NCBI GenBank assembly: GCA_030040215.1
Contig: JASHUD010000058.1
Location: 1 to 15,506 of the forward strand
Direction: 5' to 3'
Source of the DNA: Methylovirgula sp.
GTDB taxonomy: Bacteria > Pseudomonadota > Alphaproteobacteria > Rhizobiales > Beijerinckiaceae
DNA length: 15,506 nucleotides
Part shown: piece by piece, positions 1 through 6,320 of the stretch
Numbering within the stretch: position 1 is the first letter of the stretch
Layout: the number at the start of each line of letters is the position of its first letter
Made by a program: the position numbers and the translations under genes
Notes under the pieces: model-generated
What the model was told of the DNA's origin: nothing
The model's input: only the letters and a program-made list of their open reading frames with translations
The model's database searches: none

Positions 1-215
1 CTTTGCACGCGTCGGAATCACGCGTGGTTTCGTCTGCTCGGCGCCGGTTTACGGCGTAGGGCTTCCCGTAAAACTCGGGAGTAGTTCCCAAAAATAACGG
101 GACTCCATCCCTTGTTTGCTTGCAGGTGTAACCATATACGGACCCATCTTTTCGTTTGGGAGCATGGATATATTCCCGCTTCTGGGATCCGAGGAGATTT
201 AGGAGGAGATTTAGC
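1..215. other. Upstream region of the lanmodulin-like gene
   Basis: No gene is supported here. The stretch carries the leader and probably the promoter of the EF-hand gene that starts at 216. Visible elements are GTTCCCAAAAATAA at 84-97, an ATATATTCC element at about 168-176, and a duplicated ribosome binding site at 191-214. The first two resemble elements upstream of mxaD (4656-4669 and 4715-4723). I could not identify a convincing -35/-10 pair. Confidence 0.4.
191..214 (+). promoter_or_regulatory. Tandemly duplicated Shine-Dalgarno sequence
   Basis: GAGGAGATTTAG occurs at 191-202 and again, without any mismatch, at 203-214. The second copy provides a purine-rich Shine-Dalgarno core seven bases before the ATG at 216, and the first lies 12 bases further upstream. 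The second copy supports 216 as the start codon. The duplication could raise ribosome loading or be a recent slippage event; the sequence does not say which. Confidence 0.85.
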
Positions 216-635
216 ATGGCAACGCGCAAGCAACTGACACTGGTTACCGTCGCAGCCTTGGCCGTCATCGCAATGCCGGCCACCCTATCGTGGACGATTT
301 CGAATGCTTATGCCGGCAAGGCACTCACGGCCGCTGACACCGATGCAGACGGCACGCTCGACAAGGCCGAGGTCGACAACGCGGCTGCCGCCACTTTCGA
401 CAAGCTCGATACGGACAAGGATGGCCAACTCGACAAGGCTGAAGTTGGCAATCGCCTTGGCAAAGCCGCCTTCGCGGCAGCCGACCCGGACCACGACAAC
501 CAACTGTCGAAAGAGGAATATATCGCCGCCGCCGACAAATACTTTGCGGCCGCCGATACGGATCACGACGGTACGGTTGACACGAAAGAACTTAGAAACA
601 AGGCGGGGCGCGCCCTTAACCGGCTGATAAATTGA
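216..635 (+). CDS. Lanmodulin-like exported four-EF-hand metal-binding protein
   Basis: This 139-residue protein is predicted to bind metal ions in the periplasm. A signal peptide spans about residues 1-33, with probable cleavage after AYA. Four 12-residue EF loops lie at 41-52, 65-76, 90-101 and 114-125, separated by 12, 13 and 12 residues. From family knowledge, this tight spacing, the overall length and the C-terminal AG.AL..LI match lanmodulin, the picomolar lanthanide binder of Methylobacterium. Loops 1, 2 and 4 have Asp at position 9, as in lanmodulin. Differences from lanmodulin: position 2 is Thr in loops 1, 2 and 4 rather than Pro, and loop 3 (DPDHDNQLSKEE) keeps Pro but has Asn at position 6 and Ser at position 9. 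The ATG at 216 is chosen for its Shine-Dalgarno sequence and signal peptide; the longer frame from 156 spoils the signal peptide. A calcium-binding role is the main alternative. Confidence 0.8.
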   Translation: MATRKQLTLVTVAALAVIAMPATLSWTISNAYAGKALTAADTDADGTLDKAEVDNAAAATFDKLDTDKDGQLDKAEVGNRLGKAAFAAADPDHDNQLSKEEYIAAADKYFAAADTDHDGTVDTKELRNKAGRALNRLIN

Positions 636-670
636 CGAGGCGACCTTCGCTTATTCGGACTCGGGATCTT

Positions 671-707
671 GGCTCCGCCCGGTTCTCTCGACGGGCGGGG
701 CCTTTTT
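671..707 (+). terminator. Rho-independent terminator after the EF-hand gene
   Basis: GGCTCCGCCCG at 671-681 pairs with CGGGCGGGGCC at 692-702, giving 11 pairs with one G-T wobble and a 10-base loop. It is followed by TTTTT at 703-707. The structure lies 36 bases after the stop of the EF-hand gene and indicates a monocistronic transcript. Confidence 0.9.
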
Positions 708-785
708 GTACCCTTCATCGACCGCTATCCCGCGTCCGAGGCGTCGCTAATGAAGCACGACGCTCGGCGCACCTAACGGCTCTCA

Positions 786-1217
786 TCATCTGCCGAGGCA
801 ACCGCCTTGGACCGGGTGCATATAAAAGCCGGAGACGTTCGCTGTGTCGCTGTATAATGCCGCTTGTGCGTCCTTGGAGCTGGTGCCGACCCCGACGGAA
901 GCGACGCCCTGACCGGTTGGCCATCTTCCGCCACCGATAACAGCGTATTCGCATCCGCGATCCCAAACGATATTGAGGGTACAGATCGGATGCGGTGTTT
1001 GCTTGGCCGCTCCGACTTGACAACCCGCCAGAGCGGCGCGCGCCGCCTCTTCTTTGGTGGGTCTAAAGCGAATGCTAAACGCGGATGAACCGGACTTGGT
1101 CGCTGTGTCAAATATTGCGCCCGTGGCGATGGCTCCCCATTCCGGGCTGTCCGCGTTGGCCACTGTAGCGCTGCCGAGCACCACCCATAGGGTCAATGCA
1201 CGCCCGACGAACATCAT
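786..1217 (-). CDS. Small exported DUF4189-like protein
   Basis: This 143-residue protein has a signal peptide (residues 1 to about 22, ending VANA-D) and four cysteines at 66, 79, 89 and 140 that could form two disulfides in the periplasm. The pattern WGAIA near the start, EAARAAL..C, C..N, and a later A..AL segment resembles the DUF4189 family of secreted proteins of unknown function. That assignment rests on pattern recognition without a search. Two ATG codons sit side by side at 1217 and 1214. The Shine-Dalgarno core GGAGAG (1227-1222) is better spaced for 1214, so the protein may begin at the second Met. It faces the EF-hand gene tail-to-tail. No function is assigned. Confidence 0.65.
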   Translation of the reverse strand: MMFVGRALTLWVVLGSATVANADSPEWGAIATGAIFDTATKSGSSAFSIRFRPTKEEAARAALAGCQVGAAKQTPHPICTLNIVWDRGCEYAVIGGGRWPTGQGVASVGVGTSSKDAQAALYSDTANVSGFYMHPVQGGCLGR

Positions 1218-1466
1218 TCTTCTCTCCGGCTGTTTGGTTGGAAGGGAGTCTCTGACCGCTTATGCCGCTTTCGGCGAAGCCTGACAATCCGCCTGGTTTG
1301 CCATCGCACATGCGTGCGGTGGGCGACGATATTTTATCGCCGCCGGCCGAGAAAAACGGCAGCCGCAGCGCACCTTGCGGATGCAGCTCTACATTCGTTC
1401 TGCAATCGTGAGAGAAGTCGAACTGGAGTTTAGGATCGGACCGGGCAGCGTTTTGCCCGACGGCGA
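1218..1466. other. Gap between two small exported-protein genes
   Basis: No gene is supported. The region presumably holds the promoter of the DUF4189-like gene. Near the 3' end of the neighbouring gene there is a small inverted repeat, CGGGCA (1442-1447) with TGCCCG (1454-1459) and a 6-base loop. It lies just after that gene's stop on the minus strand and has no U-tract, so it is only a possible terminator. Confidence 0.35.
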
Positions 1467-1853
1467 TCAGAGGTGCCAGGCAGACCCGCGGTCGGCGGCG
1501 AAGGTCGTTTCTGCCGCCCAGGCAATCTTATGATCTTCTTGGAATTGCAGCGCGGTAATCCTATAAATGGCGCCATCGCTCAAGATTACCCTTTGCTCCT
1601 CCACCGAAGCGATGCCAATGTAACGGCCACAAACTTCTCTCTTGGCCAACTTTCCTACAATGTCTTTTGCCTTCTCGACGGTGTCGCCTCCCGAGACGGC
1701 CGCGGCGAAATCCACGGCGTATTGAGATGTCTCGCAAAGATAAGCGTTCACGTGGAAGGGGCCAAAGTCGGAAACCTGACTATCGGCGGTTGAAGCCACC
1801 AAGGCTATCGCGACGAAGGCGAACATAATCGCAGCAAATTTGGCTATCGCCAT
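1467..1853 (-). CDS. Small exported protein of unknown function
   Basis: I do not recognise this 128-residue protein. It begins with a clear signal peptide (Lys at 5, a hydrophobic stretch from about 7 to 20, and a probable cleavage after about residue 22-25). The mature part has two cysteines, at 40 and 75, which could form a single disulfide, and is otherwise mixed in composition without obvious repeats or metal-binding motifs. The ATG at 1853 is preferred over 1877 because GAGGTG lies six bases upstream and because the signal peptide then starts properly. An operator-like cluster of inverted half-sites lies about 70-120 bases upstream. Its position beside the DUF4189-like gene and the mxaYX-like regulators hints at periplasmic work linked to methylotrophy, but this is guilt by association. 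Confidence 0.6.
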   Translation of the reverse strand: MAIAKFAAIMFAFVAIALVASTADSQVSDFGPFHVNAYLCETSQYAVDFAAAVSGGDTVEKAKDIVGKLAKREVCGRYIGIASVEEQRVILSDGAIYRITALQFQEDHKIAWAAETTFAADRGSAWHL

Positions 1854-1924
1854 TTGGCACCTCGGCATGAATAGCACGCGCCCAACGAAGTTTGCGCGGA
1901 TTGGTTCCTTCCCTCCCAGGATCT

Positions 1925-1972
1925 ATTCCTTGAATATAAGATATCAGGAATTATCAAGCGATATATTCCTGA
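1925..1972. promoter_or_regulatory. Operator-like cluster of three inverted half-sites
   Basis: TCAGGAAT at 1944-1951 and ATTCCTGA at 1965-1972 form a perfect 8-base inverted repeat with a 13-base spacer. A third half-site, ATTCCTTGA, lies at 1925-1933. The half-sites are about 20 bases apart, close to two helical turns, which is typical of dimeric regulator binding. The cluster sits in a local AT-rich patch upstream of the minus-strand exported-protein gene. Which regulator binds is unknown; the adjacent NarL/LuxR-type regulator is one candidate. Confidence 0.45.
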
Positions 1973-2298
1973 CTCTCGGTGACTTCATCCTGCGCCGCCC
2001 CGAATCATGCAGCGCACAAAGAAAATCTAACGCTGTCCGGCAAGTTCGCCAATAGGCCTCCAGGAGTGCCTCGCCGTTTTTGTTGGCAAAAAGACACGCC
2101 GCGCGGCGCAAATATGTCCTTTCCGCGAATGCGCCTAGCGGCTGTAGCTGAAGTCCAAAATCGGCGGGCTGCGGCTTGCGGTGCGGAGCGCGGCGCATTG
2201 CCACAGGCAGCCAGCCAAGGGGTTTTTCATCATCGGCGAGCGCGCTTGGACGCCACGTAGGCATCTGAAATGCGGCGGCCGGATATCGTCGGCGATCG

Positions 2299-2319
2299 CA
2301 GCGGCCGGAATCGCCGCTG
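2299..2319 (-). terminator. Hairpin directly after the mxaX stop
   Basis: CAGCGGC (2299-2305) and GCCGCTG (2313-2319) form a perfect 7-base stem with a 7-base loop, three bases past the response-regulator stop codon. No U-tract follows on the minus strand, so it may protect the 3' end or mark factor-dependent termination and is not a classical intrinsic terminator. Confidence 0.35.
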
Positions 2320-2321
2320 TC

Positions 2322-2957
2322 TTACGCGCTCAGCTTGAGCTCGACAGCAAACTTGATCAGCGCCGAATTCGTCGTGATCCGAAGCTTCTGCTTGATCAAC
2401 GAGACGGCATTAGCGACGGTTTTGTACCCGAGTCCAAGATCGACGGAAATTTCCGTAAGGCTTCTGCCGTTGCCGAGCAACGTCACGATATCGCGCTCTC
2501 GCCCGTTGAGCGCGTGCAACGGGTCGTTGGCTGGCAAAAGATTACTGATGGCGAGACTCTGGGCGAGCGCTTGTCCAAGATACGTTTCGCCGGCCAGCAT
2601 CTTGTCGATTGCCGTCAGTATCGTGTTTGGATCGTCGTTTTTAGTGATGTAACCGGCCGCTCCCTTTTCCAAGGCGGATGTCACGAAACTCGATGTGCCG
2701 TACATGCTGAGAACGAGGATCCGCGCTTTGGCATTTTCGGAAAGCAGACTTGGAATGATATCGAATCCGCTCGTATCCGGCAGCCCAACATCCAAGATAA
2801 TGACATCCGGACTCAGCGTCTTATTCAGGTCGAGGCCGGCGGCACCGGAGCTTGCTTCGCTCATCTCGATATCGCTGCGCCGATTAAAAATCCGCTGACA
2901 TCCGTCACGGACGATGGGGTGATCTTCGATCACCAGAACCTTTATGCTCTCGCTCAT
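2322..2957 (-). CDS. mxaX: NarL/LuxR-type response regulator, MxaX-like
   Basis: This 211-residue cytoplasmic DNA-binding regulator has an N-terminal receiver domain (about 5-120). It has the acidic pair E11-D12, phospho-acceptor D56 (in IILDVGLPD), the switch residue S84 and the conserved K106. A C-terminal LuxR/NarL helix-turn-helix follows (about 148-208; LNGRERDIVTLL, then SLTEI and KTVANAVS). The start at 2957 gives a receiver domain of standard length; AAGGA lies about 12 bases upstream. The gene overlaps the kinase gene by 53 bases, which implies co-translation. In Paracoccus, the homologous MoxX/MoxY pair activates methanol dehydrogenase genes. The symbol rests on this family type and the mxa context, so FlhR-like regulators of formaldehyde metabolism remain an alternative. 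Confidence 0.75.
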   Translation of the reverse strand: MSESIKVLVIEDHPIVRDGCQRIFNRRSDIEMSEASSGAAGLDLNKTLSPDVIILDVGLPDTSGFDIIPSLLSENAKARILVLSMYGTSSFVTSALEKGAAGYITKNDDPNTILTAIDKMLAGETYLGQALAQSLAISNLLPANDPLHALNGRERDIVTLLGNGRSLTEISVDLGLGYKTVANAVSLIKQKLRITTNSALIKFAVELKLSA

Positions 2958-4371
2958 GCGCAATGAATCCTTCTGTGTCCCTCGCCAGTATTGTTCGGGT
3001 GGCCTTCGCAACGGGCCGTTCGACGGGGGGTATGGTCACTTCGATCAACGTGCCGTTCTTTTTACCGTTCGAGACCTTGAGGCGCCCGCGCAATTTTCGC
3101 ACGCGTTCGCTCATTCCAAGGAATCCAAATCCGAACCGGAAATCGCGCGACAGGCCGACACCGTCGTCCGCGACGCGAATAAACGTGCTCTGGTCCGGGC
3201 TCATCTTTATCGCAATTTGGACGTTCTTTGCTTTTGAATGGCGGGCGACGTTGGTCAGACATTCCTGGACGACTCGATAGATCGTTAGGCTCACGTCTTC
3301 TCCAAAAGCGGGCTGTTCGTCCGGCGTTTCCAATTCACATAGAAAATCACGGTGCGCCGTGCGCCACGCTTGAACAAGGTGATGCACCGCGTCGAAGAAG
3401 CCGACCTGGTTGAGCGCGATCGGCTGAATACGCTCGAGGATCCGATAATTATGCTTCTGGATCGCATCCGCGAACGTGGAAATCGCCTCGGCTCGGTCGG
3501 CGATTTCCTTGAAGCGCGGCTCAACCGGACCATCTGCCGAGGTGGCCTCGACGATGCATGAAGCGGCCGCTCGGATGCCGAAGAGAGACGCCCCGAATTC
3601 ATCATGCAGTTCACGCGCGAGTTCTTTGCGTTCGGCTTCTTGGATCGACATCAGGCGATCGATAAGAAGCCGATTATCGGATTCGGTCTTGGCCAGCGAT
3701 TTTGCCAATCGATTGAACTGCTCGCCGACCCTGCGCAGTTCCGCGACGCGAATCTCGCGAAGTCCGTCGAACTGACCGCGCTCCAGACGATCGAGCCCCT
3801 CGACCAATTCGCGAAGAGGTCTCAAAGCGTAGTTGGTTGAGAGCCAGGTGAGCGAAATAACGCCGACCGAAACCGCCGAAAGCAGGCCGATGAGAAAAAT
3901 GAGCTCGCCCCAGATCTCGCCAACTTCATCGGCGGGCTCGGAAGACATGACGAGTTCGCCGCGCCGCTCGCCTTGGATGATGACCGGGAACGTTTCGACA
4001 ATGCGCTTCGGTTCGAACCAATTTATGAACCAAGCCGGCGCCTGTTTCACGCCGAGCGGCGTGATGGGCTTGGTGATCCGGGAACCTGGTGAAGGTCTAT
4101 ACCCCACGCGAATGTGGCGCACATGCGAGAGCTCCTTCTCGAGCCGCTGCAAGGCGGAGTCCGGATCGACGGAAAATTCCATGTCCTTGAGCGCATAGTC
4201 GATGAGATGACCGCCGATCGTAACACCCGATGCGCTCTCCGCGGCCACCCGGCTCGGGGTGTCGACCAGCGTTGCAACGATCGCCGCGATGATTCCGAGA
4301 AGCAGAAAGATCGGCGGAATAAGAATCAGCCGGGTACGCAACGAGGCGGAAGCCGCCTTGAAATACAACAT
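2905..4371 (-). CDS. mxaY: Membrane histidine kinase, MxaY-like
   Basis: This kinase of 488 residues probably senses a methanol- or metal-related signal and phosphorylates the regulator encoded just downstream. It has a transmembrane helix at about 17-36, a periplasmic sensor loop (about 37-155), a second helix (about 156-178) and a HAMP-like linker. Next comes a HisKA_3 dimerisation segment with phospho-acceptor H256 (in ELARELHDE). The HATPase domain has N374 (CLTNVARH), DDGVGL at 402-407 and GFGFLGMSERV near 414-424. This layout is typical of NarX-type kinases that pair with LuxR-type regulators. A TTG at 4377 could add two residues; the ATG at 4371 is preferred. The C-terminus runs 53 bases into the regulator gene. 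Divergent placement from mxaD supports a role in mxa control. Confidence 0.75.
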   Translation of the reverse strand: MLYFKAASASLRTRLILIPPIFLLLGIIAAIVATLVDTPSRVAAESASGVTIGGHLIDYALKDMEFSVDPDSALQRLEKELSHVRHIRVGYRPSPGSRITKPITPLGVKQAPAWFINWFEPKRIVETFPVIIQGERRGELVMSSEPADEVGEIWGELIFLIGLLSAVSVGVISLTWLSTNYALRPLRELVEGLDRLERGQFDGLREIRVAELRRVGEQFNRLAKSLAKTESDNRLLIDRLMSIQEAERKELARELHDEFGASLFGIRAAASCIVEATSADGPVEPRFKEIADRAEAISTFADAIQKHNYRILERIQPIALNQVGFFDAVHHLVQAWRTAHRDFLCELETPDEQPAFGEDVSLTIYRVVQECLTNVARHSKAKNVQIAIKMSPDQSTFIRVADDGVGLSRDFRFGFGFLGMSERVRKLRGRLKVSNGKKNGTLIEVTIPPVERPVAKATRTILARDTEGFIAHEREHKGSGDRRSPHRP

Positions 4372-4800
4372 CTTCAACTTCTTTTCGTTTCGTACACGCG
4401 AAGGAATTTGGAATCGCGCCGCGAGTCCGAAGAATTTTCAGGCGGCCAGATCAGTTGCCTTCGGCCATCTTCTAAGACCTCGTCGAGATGTCCCAACTCT
4501 CGGTTACCCGAAGTCGGGCAAGTCCGGCATTTTCGATCAAGTTGACACCGTTGCCTAGACTTAGGTGACGCTAACACAAGAGCGGTTCCGTTCTTTCTCG
4601 CCGCGTCCAGGATATTTTCGAAAAATTCAAGAGTAATTCTATTCTTGAGAGCTATGTTCCCAAAATAAATGCAAAAACGCGTCTATAATAAATATAATAT
4701 GGATATATGACTGAATATATTCCGGTTGTTGAAGTCTTGTCTGCTCGCGAAATCATTGTTAAGCGTTCGAGCGAAAGCAAAAGAGGGGCGAGCAGGAAAC
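4372..4800. other. Divergent promoter region between mxaY and mxaD
   Basis: About 430 bases without a supported gene. The right half (about 4610-4730) is markedly AT-rich compared with the flanking coding DNA. It contains GTTCCCAAAATAAA (4656-4669), two TATAAT hexamers (4684-4689 and 4693-4698), the palindrome GAATATATTC (4713-4722), and a short inverted repeat TCAAGA (4627-4632) with TCTTGA (4643-4648). A TTGACA at about 4541-4546 has no matching -10 at usual spacing. The region must contain the mxaD promoter and probably that of mxaYX, but I cannot define a start site. Confidence 0.5.
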
Positions 4801-5373
4801 ATGTACAGCAATTGTGGGTATCGACTGCCTGACACTGTCGGACTTGGCATTATGGTGGGCGTCTTTCTGGCTGCGATGAACGCGATCGTTCCGTCGGCAC
4901 TGGCTCATGGCGCCTCCCCACGCAAGATCGACGAGAAGATCGAGATCGCCGCCAAGCCTGAAGCCGTTTGGGCCATCATGGGAAATTTCGCGAACATCGC
5001 AACATGGAACCCGCTGGTGGCCAGCAGCGTCGCCGAGTCCGATGCCAGGATGGGCAAGGAGCGGGTGATTACTTTCAAGAGCGGAGGAAAAGTTACCGAC
5101 GCGGTCACCGAATATAATGCCGGCAAGATGACATATTCCTACATTCGCGCGGACGAGAACGTGAAGGACTTCCCCGTGAGTTTTTATTCGGCGACGATCA
5201 GTCTTTCACCGACTGCCACAGGTACAGAAGTCGAATGGATCGGTCGGTTCTATCGCGGCGATACGAGCAACGAACCGCCCCCAAACCTGACCGATGAGGC
5301 AGCAACGAAGGCGATGACGGATTTCTTTGAAGCAGGCTTGAACAATATCAAAAAGCTTGCCGAAAAGAAGTGA
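4801..5373 (+). CDS. mxaD: MxaD, periplasmic SRPBCC-like methanol oxidation protein
   Basis: This 190-residue protein is predicted to be exported by a long signal peptide (residues 1 to about 35, ending SALA). The mature part (about 40-188) has the look of an SRPBCC/polyketide-cyclase-like fold: IDEKIEIAAKPEAVWAIMGN at the start, then a WNPLV segment, a beta-rich middle, and a long C-terminal helix (about 165-188). In methylotrophs MxaD belongs to the mxa cluster and is reported to aid the interaction between methanol dehydrogenase and cytochrome cL. The ATG at 4801 is chosen over 4726 because AGGA lies just upstream and the signal peptide is intact. Unlike the usual F-J-G-I-R-S-A-C-K-L-D order, here it stands on the opposite strand and starts a second transcript. 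Confidence 0.8.
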   Translation: MYSNCGYRLPDTVGLGIMVGVFLAAMNAIVPSALAHGASPRKIDEKIEIAAKPEAVWAIMGNFANIATWNPLVASSVAESDARMGKERVITFKSGGKVTDAVTEYNAGKMTYSYIRADENVKDFPVSFYSATISLSPTATGTEVEWIGRFYRGDTSNEPPPNLTDEAATKAMTDFFEAGLNNIKKLAEKK

Positions 5374-6320
5374 TGGTATCGCCGCGCACGATCGCGCCCG
5401 TTCTCATTCTCGTGGCACTCGCGGGCAGCGGCTTCGGCCAAACGTCCGGTGATCGCGTTTATGTCACGAGTCAGGATGGAGGCAAGGTTACCCAAATCGA
5501 ATCGGGCGCCGCGCGGATAATCGCCGCCCTGCCGGATCCCGTCGATGTCGTCGCAACGCAAGACGAGCGGCGGCTCTACGTCACGCATCCTGAGAAGCAA
5601 AGGATTAGCGTCATCGATCTCCCCAGCGGAAGCGTCGAAGCGAGCTTCTCCTACCCGGGGATGCCTTTCGGTCTTGCGCTGAATTCGGATGCGAGCCGTC
5701 TCTTCGTCGGAGATTGGGCGCGCAGCGTCGTATCCGTCCTCGACGGCAGAACAGGCGCGATTTTGCGCGAGGCGCATGTGGGGCGCTCGCCTGCGCATAT
5801 TGCATTCGATCCGCAGACGCACCGGCTTTTCATATGCGAACGAGAAGCCAACACGGTCGGTGTCTACGACTCGCAAACGCTCTCGGCCATCGGTAGAATC
5901 CCCGTCGGGTGGGCGCCTTACGCCATCGCCTATTCGTCGGCCAATCAACGCATCTATGCGGCCAACGTACGCAGCAACAATCTTTCCGTGATCGATGCTC
6001 GGAGTTTACGGGTCGTCGCAACTGTGCCTGCGGGCGTCATGCCCTACGGCGTGGCCGTCTCGACAGACGGAAAAACGCTTTTGATCACGAGTCAGGCCAC
6101 GAACTCGCTCATTGTGATGGATGCCAAGACTCTGAAAAAGATCGCGGAGATTGGTGTTGGCCGATTTCCGGAGGGCGTCGCCATTGGCTCGTCGGGTCTT
6201 GTCGCCTATGTTGCCGATTGGTTTTCCGATGCGGTTTCCGTCATCGATCTCGTTCACGATACGGAAACCAAGCGAATCACCGTTCCAGCGGCTCCGCGTT
6301 ATCTTGCCGTCTTGCCTTGA
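5373..6320 (+). CDS. Exported seven-bladed YVTN-type beta-propeller protein
   Basis: This 315-residue protein has a signal peptide ending near GFGQ (about residue 22), followed by seven repeats of about 40 residues. Each repeat contains a (R/T)(L/V/I)(Y/F/L)V-type strand and an (S/N).(V/I)..(I/V/Y)D turn, such as RLYVTH...ISVIDL and VAYVAD...VSVIDL. Seven repeats suggest a closed seven-bladed propeller in the periplasm. Related propellers occur beside PQQ-dependent alcohol oxidation genes. An equivalent of one of the uncharacterised mxaE/mxaH genes is possible, but I cannot confirm that. The ATG overlaps the mxaD stop by one base (TGATG), so the two are translationally coupled; a GTG three bases earlier is an alternative start. 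The 3' end overlaps the convergent cytochrome gene by 22 bases. There are no catalytic residues to point to; a binding or scaffolding role is likely. Confidence 0.7.
   Translation: MVSPRTIAPVLILVALAGSGFGQTSGDRVYVTSQDGGKVTQIESGAARIIAALPDPVDVVATQDERRLYVTHPEKQRISVIDLPSGSVEASFSYPGMPFGLALNSDASRLFVGDWARSVVSVLDGRTGAILREAHVGRSPAHIAFDPQTHRLFICEREANTVGVYDSQTLSAIGRIPVGWAPYAIAYSSANQRIYAANVRSNNLSVIDARSLRVVATVPAGVMPYGVAVSTDGKTLLITSQATNSLIVMDAKTLKKIAEIGVGRFPEGVAIGSSGLVAYVADWFSDAVSVIDLVHDTETKRITVPAAPRYLAVLP

Larger units (their letters stand above)
1854..2321. other. Intergenic region with operator-like repeats
   Basis: About 470 bases without a convincing gene. The open frames here on both strands lack a signal peptide, a ribosome binding site or a recognisable motif. 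The left part (about 1920-1972) is AT-rich against a GC-rich background and contains ATTCCT/AGGAAT half-sites, described separately. The rest is GC-rich and I see nothing further in it apart from a hairpin beside the mxaX stop. Confidence 0.5.

Noticed and set aside
1442..1459. Terminator after the unknown exported-protein gene
   Set aside because: The stem has only 6 bases and no U-tract, so I mention it in the gap entry but do not call it a terminator.
1944..2264. Possible gene in the gap between the exported protein and mxaX
   Set aside because: No signal peptide, ribosome binding site or recognisable motif, and an overlapping frame exists on the other strand; more likely a non-coding gap.
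2181..2966. Long plus-strand open frame of 261 codons
   Set aside because: It lies antisense to the response-regulator gene, has no signal or domain signature, and its composition follows from the GC-rich opposite strand.
4541..4571. TTGACA-type promoter upstream of mxaD
   Set aside because: There is no matching -10 element at 15-19 bases, and it lies about 260 bases from the mxaD start.
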